The translations under genes and the position numbers were made by a program. Of a DNA stretch of 40,559 nucleotides, positions 32,418 to 40,559 are shown piece by piece. How positions within the stretch are numbered: the stretch's first letter is position 1; every line of letters starts with the position of its first letter. The DNA lies in assembly GCA_945868725.1 (NCBI GenBank), contig CAMBMU010000016.1, positions 1-40,559 on the forward strand. Direction: 5' to 3'. The stretch comes from Spirosoma fluviale (GTDB lineage: Bacteria; Bacteroidota; Bacteroidia; Cytophagales; Cyclobacteriaceae). The notes below the pieces were generated by a model. That model worked only from the letters and a program-made list of their open reading frames with translations, was not told where the DNA came from and searched no databases.

Positions 32418-33893
32418 ATGAGCAGTCCTTCCTCCACCCTCAACCGAAGTTTGGGCCTAGTAGGCTTAACCGCCACCGGCGTCTGTTCGATGATCGGAGC
32501 CTCCATCTATGTGGTTCCATTTATGATTCAGCGGAATGTGCCCGGCATTGGCCCCTATGTGCTCCCTGCATTTTTGTTTGCCTCGATCCCAGCAATTTTT
32601 GCTGCGCTGGCCTACTCCATTTTAGCCTCTGCCATGCCCAGAGCGGGAGGTTCTTACCTCTATGCCAGCAGAGCCCTACACCCTTTTTGGGGCTTTGTCG
32701 CGAGCTTTTCCCAATGGTTTGGCTTGTCCATCGTAATCGGCGTGATTGCCTACGTGGTGATTCCCTTTTTTAGGGACCTTGCCTTTGCATTGGACTGGAC
32801 AGTATTGGCCGCTTGGTTGGATCAAGGGCTAGTCCGAGTGGTCCTTGCCTTGGTGATTCTTTGGTCTTTTATTGGAATCAATATCCTCGGATTGACCTTT
32901 TATGAGCGGATACTCATTCCGCTGATGATTTTAATGTTTGTCTTGGGATTCGTAGTGATCGTGGCAGGATTGAGCTACAGCCAGGAGGAATTTTTGGCGG
33001 CCCTAGCCCTAAAAGAAGGAAGGTCTGTAGACCTAATTGAGGTCCCCTTCAACTGGACCACCTTTTTATCGGCATCAGCCATTTTATTCTCGAGTTTTAT
33101 CGGATTCGACTCCATTGCTCAGGCCGGTGGGGAGGCAAAAAATCCTGTTCGCAACCTTCCCCGAGCCATCGGTTTGGCGATTACCTTGGTGGGCTTGTTT
33201 TACGTTTCCTTTACCTATGCGGTCTACCACACCGTCCCTTGGCAATTTGTGGCTGAGGAGGCCCTTTCCAAAGACCTGACCGCAGCCGGCCTGTTGACTA
33301 TTCTCCTTCCGGCTGGAATTGGCATTGCCATCCTGCTAGGTGCTGCCATTGCCCTACTGAATGACCTGCCAGCGATGATCCTTTCTGTATCTCGCCTCGT
33401 ATTTGCCTGGGCCGAAGACGGAATTTTCCCCAAAAGCCTGGCAAGTATTCATCCCAAGTTCCATACGCCCGTGCCGGCCATCCTCTTGAGCGGAGGGGTA
33501 TCTTCCCTTGGAATTTTGGGCAGCCACTTTGCAGGAGATTTCTTCCTCGGGATCGATATCATGGTCACCTCCATGCTGGTTAATTTTATTTTCATGTGCC
33601 TTTCGGTGGCCTGGTTGCCCAAACGAAATCCGACTTTGGCGCAGCAGATTACGATTTTCCCCAACAAGGCAGCAAGGGCAATCATCGTCGGAATCGGCAG
33701 TGTTTTTCTAATCTGTTTCCTATTGATTCATACCTACAAAGATTTAAGTTCCTCGGTCGATGCCTGGTATTTTCATTCCACCTGGATCTGGTTGATCGTT
33801 ATGGGGATGGCAGCAGTCCTATTTTTTATCCGTTGGCAAAAACTAAAAAAGACCAACCCAGACCTACTCGAAAAATTTTCAAAGTTACCCTAA
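32418..33893 (+). CDS. APC-family amino-acid permease
   Basis: A 491-residue integral membrane protein with about twelve transmembrane helices. The first helix carries the APC glycine motif (GLTATGVCSMIGASIYVVPF) that binds the substrate backbone; FIGFDSIAQAGGEAKNPVRNLPRAI in the middle is the conserved helix-6/loop signature. It should import an amino acid or related amine by proton or sodium symport; the specificity is not evident. The aldo-keto reductase/RidA fusion begins 6 bases after its stop, so the pair is probably one transcription unit and works on the same substrate. Confidence 0.92.
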   Translation: MSSPSSTLNRSLGLVGLTATGVCSMIGASIYVVPFMIQRNVPGIGPYVLPAFLFASIPAIFAALAYSILASAMPRAGGSYLYASRALHPFWGFVASFSQWFGLSIVIGVIAYVVIPFFRDLAFALDWTVLAAWLDQGLVRVVLALVILWSFIGINILGLTFYERILIPLMILMFVLGFVVIVAGLSYSQEEFLAALALKEGRSVDLIEVPFNWTTFLSASAILFSSFIGFDSIAQAGGEAKNPVRNLPRAIGLAITLVGLFYVSFTYAVYHTVPWQFVAEEALSKDLTAAGLLTILLPAGIGIAILLGAAIALLNDLPAMILSVSRLVFAWAEDGIFPKSLASIHPKFHTPVPAILLSGGVSSLGILGSHFAGDFFLGIDIMVTSMLVNFIFMCLSVAWLPKRNPTLAQQITIFPNKAARAIIVGIGSVFLICFLLIHTYKDLSSSVDAWYFHSTWIWLIVMGMAAVLFFIRWQKLKKTNPDLLEKFSKLP

Positions 33894-33899
33894 GAATCT

Positions 33900-35351
33900 A
33901 TGACCCTTTCAAAATATACGGAACTCGCGCCGGGCTTGACGATCAGCCGAGCACTTACTGGGCTTTGGCAGATTGCCGATCTCGAACGAGATGGCAGCAA
34001 AGTCAACGCTTTGGAAGCCGCGAAGCACATGAAAGCCTATGTAGATGCAGGGTTTACCACCTTTGACATGGCGGATCACTATGGGTCAGCGGAGGAGATT
34101 ACTGGGGTATTCCGTGAAACCTACGGTTCTGATGCTGCTCAATTTTTTACCAAATGGGTTCCCTCTCCGGGAAAAATCACTGCTACCCAAGTGAGAGAAG
34201 CGGTGGAAACCGCTTTGACACGAATGAAAACGGATCAGATCGACCTGATGCAGTTTCATGCCTGGCAATATGCGCATCCCAGTTGGGTGGATTGCCTTTT
34301 CTGGCTTCAGGAACTAAAAAATGAGGGGCTGATTCGGCACCTGGGACTAACCAATTTTGATACGGCCCACCTCCAGGTGGTGGTCAATTCTGGGATAGAG
34401 GTGGTTTCCAACCAGGTCTGCTATTCCCTTCTAGATCAAAGGGCAGCGGGCGAAATGACCCAACTGTGCTTGAAGCATGGGGTAAAGTTGCTGGCCTTCG
34501 GAACAGTGGCAGGAGGATTCCTTTCGGAAAAATGGCTCGGAAAACCAGAGCCGGTTTTGAGTGAATCGCTCACCTGGTCTCAAATGAAGTACAAACGATT
34601 CATCGATGCCTCCGGAGGATGGGAGCGCTTCCAAAACCTGATCCAAACACTCCAACCCATAGCCCAGAAACATGGGGTAGGCATTGCAACCTTGACGAGT
34701 CATTACATGCTCCTTCAACCCGCTGTGGCAGGGGTGATCATTGGGGCGCGCTTGGGCAAAAGTGAACACCTGGCTGAAAACGAAGGGTTGTTTTCGATCC
34801 AATTGGACGAAGCGGATCGTGCAAGCATCCAAACTGCTTTGAGTAGCCTCCAAAAAATCCCTGGGGACTGTGGCGATGAGTACCGCAAGGCTCCCTTCCT
34901 TACTGCTTCGGGAGACCTAAGCCACCATATCGACGGCCTGCCAAGTCCATATCCCACCCAAGAGGGAAGTGATGGGCGGATCAAAGCCCTGAGCGGCACC
35001 ATTTGGGAGGATATCGCAGGCTTCAGCCGGGCCGTCCGAAAAGGAAATCACATTTTGGTATCTGGCACTACTGCCACGCATGGATCAGTCCAAATGGGAG
35101 GAGATGATCCTGCTGCGCAAATGCATTTCATCATTGATAAGGTAGAAGGGACGATTCGATCCCTTGGAGGCAGCCTCGAGGATGTGGTGCGCACGCGGAT
35201 TTTTGTGCAGCGCGCATCCGATTGGGAGGCCATTTCCCGAGCCCATGGGCAGCGCTTTGCAGGAATTCAGCCCGCCAATACCCTGGTGCAGGCCACCCTG
35301 ATTGGTGACGGCTACCTCGTGGAGATGGAGACGGACGCCCTCCTTTCGTAG
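33900..35351 (+). CDS. Aldo-keto reductase fused to a RidA-like domain
   Basis: A 483-residue two-domain protein. Residues 1 to about 315 are an aldo-keto reductase with the catalytic tetrad D56, Y61, K85 and H120 (FDMADHYG, FFTKW, LMQFHAW) and the NADPH-binding GVIIGARLGKSEHL. From about 345 to the end is a RidA/YjgF domain (HILVSGTTATHG, VVRTRIFVQ, LVEMETDALLS). In canonical RidA the imine-binding arginine lies in a P-A-R-S/T motif; here it reads P-A-N-T (about residue 460), so this domain belongs to the arginine-lacking Rid subfamilies and may bind ligand rather than deaminate. There is no frameshift between the parts. It follows an amino-acid permease. Confidence 0.9.
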   Translation: MTLSKYTELAPGLTISRALTGLWQIADLERDGSKVNALEAAKHMKAYVDAGFTTFDMADHYGSAEEITGVFRETYGSDAAQFFTKWVPSPGKITATQVREAVETALTRMKTDQIDLMQFHAWQYAHPSWVDCLFWLQELKNEGLIRHLGLTNFDTAHLQVVVNSGIEVVSNQVCYSLLDQRAAGEMTQLCLKHGVKLLAFGTVAGGFLSEKWLGKPEPVLSESLTWSQMKYKRFIDASGGWERFQNLIQTLQPIAQKHGVGIATLTSHYMLLQPAVAGVIIGARLGKSEHLAENEGLFSIQLDEADRASIQTALSSLQKIPGDCGDEYRKAPFLTASGDLSHHIDGLPSPYPTQEGSDGRIKALSGTIWEDIAGFSRAVRKGNHILVSGTTATHGSVQMGGDDPAAQMHFIIDKVEGTIRSLGGSLEDVVRTRIFVQRASDWEAISRAHGQRFAGIQPANTLVQATLIGDGYLVEMETDALLS

Positions 35352-35410
35352 GGAGAAACTTAGAGTAAACTATCCCGAGTAAGCAGGTCTCCTGACGCTG
35401 AATTACTGAT

Positions 35411-35570
35411 ATGATTATCCGCAATCATGCCAGTAGCTCAGCTCGCCTATTTAAAACTGCGGATAATCGTTGATGGGCCACGGCCCACAGGCAGACCACG
35501 GTCCACTGCTCACCTAATTGAACCTCAAACCTTTTTTTCTCTGGTTAGTGGTGAAAAACCGGATAATCAG
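35411..35570. mobile_element. MITE-like element, copy 2
   Basis: A 160-bp non-coding element with ends ATGATTATCC (35411-35420) and GGATAATCAG (35561-35570), flanked by a perfect 10-bp direct repeat AATTACTGAT (35401-35410 and 35571-35580). An internal GCGGATAATC (about 35458-35467) repeats the terminal motif, and short palindromes GGGCCACGGCCC and GACCACGGTC follow. It is related to 3158-3296 over its length. It lies between the stops of the AKR-RidA fusion and higA. Confidence 0.75.
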
Positions 35571-35593
35571 AATTACTGATTTAACTTTGCTTT

Positions 35594-36031
35594 TTAAAAA
35601 ATTGGGGAAGCTACATTCGGCTTCCTTTTTTTGGATCGAGATTTCAACTCAGTTTTTTGTTGCTCATCCAATTTATACGGTTGGATCAGGAGCTCGACTG
35701 GCAAGTTCAAGCCCTCCGCGAGATTTCGAATCATGTCAATTGTCATTCCTCTTTTCTTCGTTAAAACAAGGCTAACCGTAGTTTTGCTACCGATCAGGGG
35801 AATAAGATCCTTGTCCTTCAGGCCCTTTCTTTCCATCGTCTCTTTGACTGCTGCAATTGGATCGGGTAGCGAGATGGGGTAATGCTCCTTTTCGTATTGC
35901 TCGATTAAGAGCACCAAGAGTGCTGCCTCCATACCTTCGGAACTAGCAGGGTCTGCTTCAAAAATTTTGGTAAGTCGTGCAAGGGCCTGCTCGTATTCCT
36001 TCTCCGTTGTAATTAGTTTATCCCACTTCAT
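35594..36031 (-). CDS. higA: HigA-type antitoxin
   Basis: A 145-residue protein. The N-terminal half is helical and acidic (about 1-60); a helix-turn-helix of the Xre kind lies near 65-115 (MERKGLKDKDLIPLIGSKTTVSLVLTKKRG region), and the tail is basic. It would neutralise HigB and repress the operon by binding the palindrome upstream. It starts 18 bases after the higB stop, in the toxin-first order typical of higBA. A MITE-like element lies 13 bases past its stop. Confidence 0.85.
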   Translation of the reverse strand: MKWDKLITTEKEYEQALARLTKIFEADPASSEGMEAALLVLLIEQYEKEHYPISLPDPIAAVKETMERKGLKDKDLIPLIGSKTTVSLVLTKKRGMTIDMIRNLAEGLNLPVELLIQPYKLDEQQKTELKSRSKKRKPNVASPIF

Positions 36032-36049
36032 AAGGTTAAAGGTTTTCTG

Positions 36050-36355
36050 TTAGTATTGATTCACCGTAGCGGCGTCTATTCGATCGTATTCAGCATGGCT
36101 GCCAATAAACTTGATAAACACCCACTGCCTTGGGAAACTCAGTTGCACAATTAATCGGTACTTATTCCCCGCAATGTTGAACACCACCCGGTTGTTTTTT
36201 ATTGGATCGGCATCCGGAAAATCTTGTAAAACATCCGAAGGTTTTTGCCAATCCGCATGCTTGGTTACGGCAATCCAGGTTTCTAGGCTTGATTTTGAGT
36301 TGGGATACTTTTTGTAAAACGCGACCAGATGTTTTAATGCAATTATATTTTTCAA
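36050..36355 (-). CDS. higB: HigB-family mRNA interferase toxin
   Basis: A 101-residue protein matching the HigB toxin family: ALKHLVAFYKKYPNSK at the start, NRVVFNIAGNKYRLIVQ in the middle and IKFIGSHAEYDRIDA near the end. Homologues cut translated mRNA at the ribosome. The start codon is TTG at 36355; no in-frame ATG is near, and the family N terminus fits exactly this position. Translation from TTG may limit toxin output. It is the first gene of higBA. Confidence 0.88.
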   Translation of the reverse strand: MKNIIALKHLVAFYKKYPNSKSSLETWIAVTKHADWQKPSDVLQDFPDADPIKNNRVVFNIAGNKYRLIVQLSFPRQWVFIKFIGSHAEYDRIDAATVNQY

Positions 36356-36373
36356 GGCTTGCGGTTGAAAGGT

Positions 36374-36410
36374 GAAAGATATTAAAAAGTTTTCATTTTG
36401 AAAACTTTTT
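36374..36410 (-). promoter_or_regulatory. higBA promoter and operator
   Basis: A perfect 11-bp inverted repeat AAAAAGTTTTC-ATTTT-GAAAACTTTTT (36384-36410) lies directly upstream of a -7-like box TATCTTTC (minus strand, 36374-36381). The palindrome therefore sits between the -33 and -7 positions, as expected for an autoregulatory HigA operator. It is 28 bases from the higB start. Confidence 0.7.
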
Positions 36411-36849
36411 GCTTTTTTATTGTTTAAAAATTAAAAATTGCTTTGGCTGCAAATCCTTCCGTGTTGCTTCCCTTCCTAGACAATGCTTGTGGAGAACGTA
36501 TTCCCAAAGAAAGATTGGAGGGGTAGCTCACAAGGCAGCTATCAAATGCTCCGCTGTAGGATAAGAAAACAGTGTATCGAATTAAAAAATGAACTGAAAA
36601 AATAGATTTCAGAAAAATCGAAGCCCTAGGGCTACAAAACCAGTATACGGCAAACCCCAAAAAAGGATGCCCAAGGATCAAAAAAAGCCCAAAGGACAAC
36701 CTATGAATTCCACCAAGATACGTTGACGCACCCATTCTTACTTCAAGGAGAAAAAACAAATGCAAGCACCCTTTTTCAAAAAACAGCGGACGATGGAAGA
36801 TAAAAAAGCAGATTTACCTATATTCCTGTCAACAAGTTGACCAAGCACC
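36411..36849. other. Gene-free region upstream of the acylase gene
   Basis: No gene supported by homology is seen in these 440 bases. A minus-strand open frame of 113 codons (36424-36765) has low-complexity, unfamiliar composition and is not accepted. The region has scattered A-rich runs and no strong terminator. It should contain the acylase promoter but no clear box was found. Confidence 0.5.
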
Positions 36850-39186
36850 ATGGGAATATCGAAATGGGGAGCCTTGCTACTCACCGCCACCTTATTTTGG
36901 GCCTGTAGCACGGCAAAACACCAATCCTTAGTAGGAATTAGTCAAGAAGTAAGCGTACGCCGAGACAGCTGGGGCATCAACCACATCGAAGCCAAAAACG
37001 AACAAGACCTATTTTTTGCGCAGGGCTACCTCGCCGCCAAAGACCGCCTCTTCCAGTTTGAACTCTGGCGCAGAAAAGCCACCGGCACCACAGCAGCCCT
37101 GGTAGGTCCCGCCGGTCTCCAAAGTGACATTGGCGCCCGCCTCTTGCGCTACCGCAAGGACATGGATACCGAACTGAACCACTACCACCCCAACGGCAAA
37201 GCCATCATCGAAGCCTACGTGGCCGGTGTCAATGCCTACATCGAAGAAACGCGCAGGGACCCCTCCCTACTCCCTTTTGAATTTGCTACGCTGGGCATCG
37301 AACCAGGCCTCTGGACGCCCGAGGTGGTCATCTCCCGACACAATGGCATCCGATCCAATGCCGAACAAGAACTGTCCATCGGTCGCGCACTGGCTCAGGT
37401 CGATGCCCAAAAAATCAAAGAGCTGCTCTGGTTTCACCCGGGCGACCCAGACCTTAGCCTAGACCAATCCATCGACCCCAACTGGCTGGCAGCCGACCTG
37501 CTCAAGCCCTACCTTGCCTTAGGGGAAGACATCCCTTTTGAAGACCTTTTTGAATCCGAAGAAATGCCCGAAGGGAGCAACAATTGGATCATCAGCGGTG
37601 CGCGTACCCAAAGCGGATTTCCAATTCTTGCCAACGACCCACACCGCCGCATTGCCCTCCCTTCTTTGCGCTACATGGTCCATTTGAAGGCCCCAGGATG
37701 GAATGTGATTGGAGGGGGAGAACCTGTAATCCCGGGGGTGTCTATCGGCCACAACGACTATGGCGCTTGGGGATTGACGATCTTCCAAAGCGATGCAGAG
37801 GACATTTACCTCTACGAACTCAATCCCGAAAACCCCAACCAGTACAAGTACCAGTCCAACTGGGAGGACATGACCCTGATCGAAGAACGCATCCAGGTGA
37901 AGGGGCAGCAAGACAGCCTCGTGACGCTGCGCTACACCCGACATGGGCCGGTCACCTACCTAGACCCCAAAAACCACCGAGCGGCGGCTGTGCGCGCAGC
38001 CTGGCTCGAACCGGGCGCTGCCCCCTACTTGGCTTCGCTGCGCATGAATCAAGCCATGAATTGGGCAGAATTCCAAGAAGCCTGTACCTACAGCTTTATC
38101 CCTGGAGAGAACATGATCTGGGCAGATAAATCAGGAACCATTGGTTGGCAGGCTGTAGGAATCACTCCCAAGCGTCCCAACTTTTCTGGCATGGTGCCCG
38201 TCCCAGGAGATGGACGCTACGAATGGGATGGGTATTGGCCCAATCGCTTGAAGCCAAGCCTGACCAACCCCGAAAAGGGATTTTGGGGAACGGCCAACCA
38301 GCACGTCACTCCAGACGACTATCCTTATCCGGAGGCACTGGCCTTTACTTGGGCAGATCCTTTCCGTGGAGATCGTGTGAACGAGGTATTGGCACAAGAC
38401 AGCAGCGCCACAATTGCCAAGTCCATCGCCTTGCAAGTGGATGTGACCGCTATCCCTGCCCGCCAACTCACTCCCCTGCTTCTTCAAGCGCCGATCACAG
38501 ACCCCAAAGGCAAGGAAGCCTTGGCTTGGATGAAGGATTGGGATTACCAACTCCTTCCCGAAAGTGTGGCCGCAGGCATGTATGTGGCCTGGGAAAAAGC
38601 ATTGGTCAAGGAGGTTCGAAGCAGAAAGGTGCCAGCAGGCATTCAAGGACTGATTCAACCCCCATTGACAAAAATCATCGATTGGGTGCTGCATCCCGAG
38701 CAGCTTTTCTCCGAAAATGCCCTCCAGCAGCGGGATCGTTTGCTCGCCCAAACTTGGTCTACCGCAGTGGAGGAACTTTCCAAAGCCTTGGGGGCCAACC
38801 AAGCACAATGGAACTATGGGCAAGCAGCCTACAAGCACATTGCCCTGCAGCATCCCCTGTCCAAATGGGTGGACGCCCAACTGCAGCAGCAGGTCAATTT
38901 GGGTCCGCTACCACGGGGCGGCTATCCCAACACTCCCGCAGCCAACGGCTCGGGAAACAACCAAACCGCTGGAGCGAGCTTCCGCATGGTGACCGACCTA
39001 GCGGATTGGGATTTGACGCAGATGACCAACACCCCTGGGCAGTCGGGGGATCCCCGAAGTCCTTTTTACAAAAACCTATTTGAAGACTGGGCCAAGGATC
39101 GCTATTTCCCCGCTTATTTTTCGGAGAAAAAAATTGCTGAGCATACGCATGACTACTTGATTTTCAAGCCCAGCTCTAAAAAATGA
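36850..39186 (+). CDS. Penicillin acylase family lipoprotein (Ntn hydrolase)
   Basis: A 778-residue protein with a lipoprotein-type signal (hydrophobic stretch ending LFWAC, Cys19), so it is probably anchored in the envelope. It has the alpha-chain start RRDSWGINHIEAKNEQDLFFAQGYLAAKDRLFQFELWRR region and the autocatalytic site EGSNNW with nucleophile Ser243, which becomes the N terminus of the beta chain. HDPHRR-like ILANDPHRRIALPS follows. Family members cleave amides such as penicillins or acyl-homoserine lactones. The gene is clearly more GC-rich than its left neighbours, which may reflect transfer or codon use. The true substrate is unknown. Confidence 0.93.
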   Translation: MGISKWGALLLTATLFWACSTAKHQSLVGISQEVSVRRDSWGINHIEAKNEQDLFFAQGYLAAKDRLFQFELWRRKATGTTAALVGPAGLQSDIGARLLRYRKDMDTELNHYHPNGKAIIEAYVAGVNAYIEETRRDPSLLPFEFATLGIEPGLWTPEVVISRHNGIRSNAEQELSIGRALAQVDAQKIKELLWFHPGDPDLSLDQSIDPNWLAADLLKPYLALGEDIPFEDLFESEEMPEGSNNWIISGARTQSGFPILANDPHRRIALPSLRYMVHLKAPGWNVIGGGEPVIPGVSIGHNDYGAWGLTIFQSDAEDIYLYELNPENPNQYKYQSNWEDMTLIEERIQVKGQQDSLVTLRYTRHGPVTYLDPKNHRAAAVRAAWLEPGAAPYLASLRMNQAMNWAEFQEACTYSFIPGENMIWADKSGTIGWQAVGITPKRPNFSGMVPVPGDGRYEWDGYWPNRLKPSLTNPEKGFWGTANQHVTPDDYPYPEALAFTWADPFRGDRVNEVLAQDSSATIAKSIALQVDVTAIPARQLTPLLLQAPITDPKGKEALAWMKDWDYQLLPESVAAGMYVAWEKALVKEVRSRKVPAGIQGLIQPPLTKIIDWVLHPEQLFSENALQQRDRLLAQTWSTAVEELSKALGANQAQWNYGQAAYKHIALQHPLSKWVDAQLQQQVNLGPLPRGGYPNTPAANGSGNNQTAGASFRMVTDLADWDLTQMTNTPGQSGDPRSPFYKNLFEDWAKDRYFPAYFSEKKIAEHTHDYLIFKPSSKK

Positions 39187-39189
39187 AAC

Positions 39190-40317
39190 TCACAAGGCAG
39201 CTGAACTGATTTGCGCTTGGTATTCTGTTGGCGTAAATCCCACGCATTTATTGAAATTTCTGTAAAAAGTACGTCTATTCGAGAATAGGCAGCGGGTTGC
39301 CAAGGAGTCGATGGTACGGGTGTCCAAGTAGCCTGCTTTGATTAACTTTAATGCGTATTTGATTTTCAGATTGTTCTGGTACTCACTAAAGGAGCAAAAG
39401 GAATAATAGTTGAACACATATTTCAGGTGACTCTGCGGATAATCGAGTTCGAATGCAAGTTCCTTTAAGGTTGGTACCTCCACCAGGTCCTGGAGCAATT
39501 TCTCCTCGTATTTTTTGATGGCAAAAATAATTTCATCCACCTTAGACTTCACTTTTTTCTCCAGCTCCAGGTCCTCTGCCTCGGTAGGCTCCAATTTGAT
39601 ACTGCGCCACACCACTAGGTCTTCTTTACTGCTGGTATTGATGTTTTTTAATAACAGTTGTTGCCCATATAGAATGACGGGGTTTTTTAAAATGTAAATG
39701 ATCATGGCTAACCATATCAAGGCAGTTGTATGGTAAAATTGAATAAAATAGCCCGTCCCGATTGTTTGCGGGTTATTTACAAACACGTAGTTATAGATGA
39801 GGTAGAAGGAAAAATAAATTCCAAAAGTAAAGTAGGTCCAATTTTTTATCGTCTGGAAATGAATGAGTTCCTTGTAATTTTTCCTTTTGTAGATAAACTT
39901 CCAAATCAGTAATCCGGGCAATAGCACATACAGAGAAGAAAATAGAAATAAAACTAATTTTACTAGACCAGGATTTAGATTAAATAGGCTGTGTACAAGG
40001 ACAAACAGCGTGGGAAAAACAAGGTGCAGGATTACTTTTTTAACTGGAGTTTTTTTAAATAATAGGTTGTCAAAAAATAAATAGGCAAAAACAAGCATGA
40101 AAAATTGATGCAAGAAATTGTCTACAAAGGGATTTTTAAACGAATCAATCAGTTTAAATTCTTCAACCCCTTGTAAAAACCGCTGAATTCCTGCTGATCC
40201 TATAATTAGTAAACTGTAGATGTTCAGGTTTTTATCATTTTTCCTGCTGAACAATACAGAGAAAACGAGCACAAGCAAGGCTAATCCAACAATGAATGAT
40301 AAAAAGGCTAGCAGCAT
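39190..40317 (-). CDS. Membrane-bound AraC-family transcriptional regulator
   Basis: From the ATG at 40317 the protein is 375 residues (a TTG four codons upstream is also in frame). The N-terminal half has about seven transmembrane helices (between residues 1 and 220). The C-terminal part (about 275-370) is an AraC DNA-binding domain with two helix-turn-helix units, the second ending FSNRRTFYRNFNKCVGFTPTEY. Such membrane-linked AraC proteins are common in Bacteroidota and sense envelope or extracellular signals. It ends 3 bases after the convergent acylase gene and could regulate it. Confidence 0.9.
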   Translation of the reverse strand: MLLAFLSFIVGLALLVLVFSVLFSRKNDKNLNIYSLLIIGSAGIQRFLQGVEEFKLIDSFKNPFVDNFLHQFFMLVFAYLFFDNLLFKKTPVKKVILHLVFPTLFVLVHSLFNLNPGLVKLVLFLFSSLYVLLPGLLIWKFIYKRKNYKELIHFQTIKNWTYFTFGIYFSFYLIYNYVFVNNPQTIGTGYFIQFYHTTALIWLAMIIYILKNPVILYGQQLLLKNINTSSKEDLVVWRSIKLEPTEAEDLELEKKVKSKVDEIIFAIKKYEEKLLQDLVEVPTLKELAFELDYPQSHLKYVFNYYSFCSFSEYQNNLKIKYALKLIKAGYLDTRTIDSLATRCLFSNRRTFYRNFNKCVGFTPTEYQAQISSAAL

Positions 40318-40375
40318 TAGGCTTGGCAATTAGTTAGGTTAAAAATTACTAGAAATCAGGCGGTAGGAAATCCTA

Positions 40376-40545
40376 TTGAAATACAGTGGAAATAAGCTAG
40401 AAATAAACCGAGCAAGCCAGCCTGCGGCAGGCAGGCTCGGTGAAATAACTGTTTCGATACCTATTAAATTTAAAATAACACGATAGAAATACAGTGGAAA
40501 TATACCGAGCAAGCCAGCCTGCAGCAGGCAGGCTCGGTGAAATAT
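40376..40545. repeat. Paired hairpin repeats at the right edge
   Basis: Two near-identical units share GAAATACAGTGGAAATA followed by a GC-rich hairpin that starts ACCGAGCAAGCCAGCCTGC and ends GGCTCGGT (40407-40441 and 40504-40538; one G/A difference). The stem is CCGAGC with GCTCGG, with inner GCCTGC-type pairing. They lie upstream of the AraC gene and look like REP/BIME-type units of a different family from the block at 31230. The second unit is near the window edge, so more copies could follow. Confidence 0.7.
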
Positions 40546-40559
40546 TTTCAAATACGTAT

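Noticed and set aside
36424..36765. Minus-strand open frame of 113 codons
   Set aside because: The translation is unfamiliar, of odd composition, has no recognisable motif and no start context; it is probably chance.
38145..39083. Long alternative plus-strand frame of 312 codons inside the acylase gene
   Set aside because: It is a shadow in a GC-rich gene; the translation is Ser/Arg/Pro-rich noise while the acylase frame has the catalytic motifs.

Overview
The window reads as chromosomal DNA of a Bacteroidota bacterium, most likely of the Cytophagales/Cyclobacteriaceae kind (Algoriphagus-like). The evidence is: Bacteroidota-type promoters (TTTG, 20 nt, TAnnTTTG, best seen in front of rplM); genes mostly without Shine-Dalgarno sequences; families typical of the phylum (DUF3108, DUF3078, PSD1/DUF1501 proteins, a membrane-linked AraC regulator); and a tmRNA whose tag ends in SYAMAA, as I recall for Cytophaga-type tags. 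The genus is an inference.

Core block (1-19590): ispD (cut by the window edge), queA, an FtsX/MacB-type permease, recA, a DUF3108 protein, a PhoB/PhoR-like two-component pair, an RluA-type pseudouridine synthase, the rplM-rpsI-rpsB and tsf translation genes, a small secreted HExxH protein, aminopeptidase P, an M16 peptidase with an adjoining O-methyltransferase, an MltD-like murein hydrolase with LysM domains, a DUF3078 protein, and dnaX. dnaX is split at a run of ten A's exactly where a -1 frameshift would give tau and normal reading gives a gamma-sized protein.

Island (19590-23456): an intact ssrA (tmRNA) gene is followed by about 3.3 kb of AT-rich DNA. That DNA ends in a second, 164-bp copy of the ssrA 3' end. 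It holds an LtaS-like sulfatase-family membrane protein, a truncated tyrosine integrase fused by deletion to a truncated DUF4412-like gene, and a scrap of an ECF sigma factor. This is an ssrA-targeted integrative element that has decayed.

Accessory/catabolic block (23600-40559): a secreted alpha/beta-hydrolase; a tightly coupled four-gene minus-strand operon (PSD1 cytochrome, DUF1501, TIM-barrel isomerase, DUF2231 membrane cytochrome with leucine-rich repeats); a Y1/HUH (IS200/RAYT-like) transposase between two directly repeated blocks of REP-like palindromes; an amino-acid permease followed 6 nt later by an aldo-keto reductase fused to a RidA domain that lacks the catalytic arginine; a higBA toxin-antitoxin pair with a perfect operator palindrome; a penicillin-acylase-family lipoprotein; an AraC-type membrane regulator; and paired hairpin repeats at the right edge.

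Two copies of a non-coding element of about 140-160 bp, with terminal inverted repeats and 10-bp target duplications, lie 32 kb apart (next to recA and next to higA). They look like an undescribed MITE-type transposable element. No CRISPR array or rRNA was seen; the only tRNA-like sequence is that of the tmRNA.
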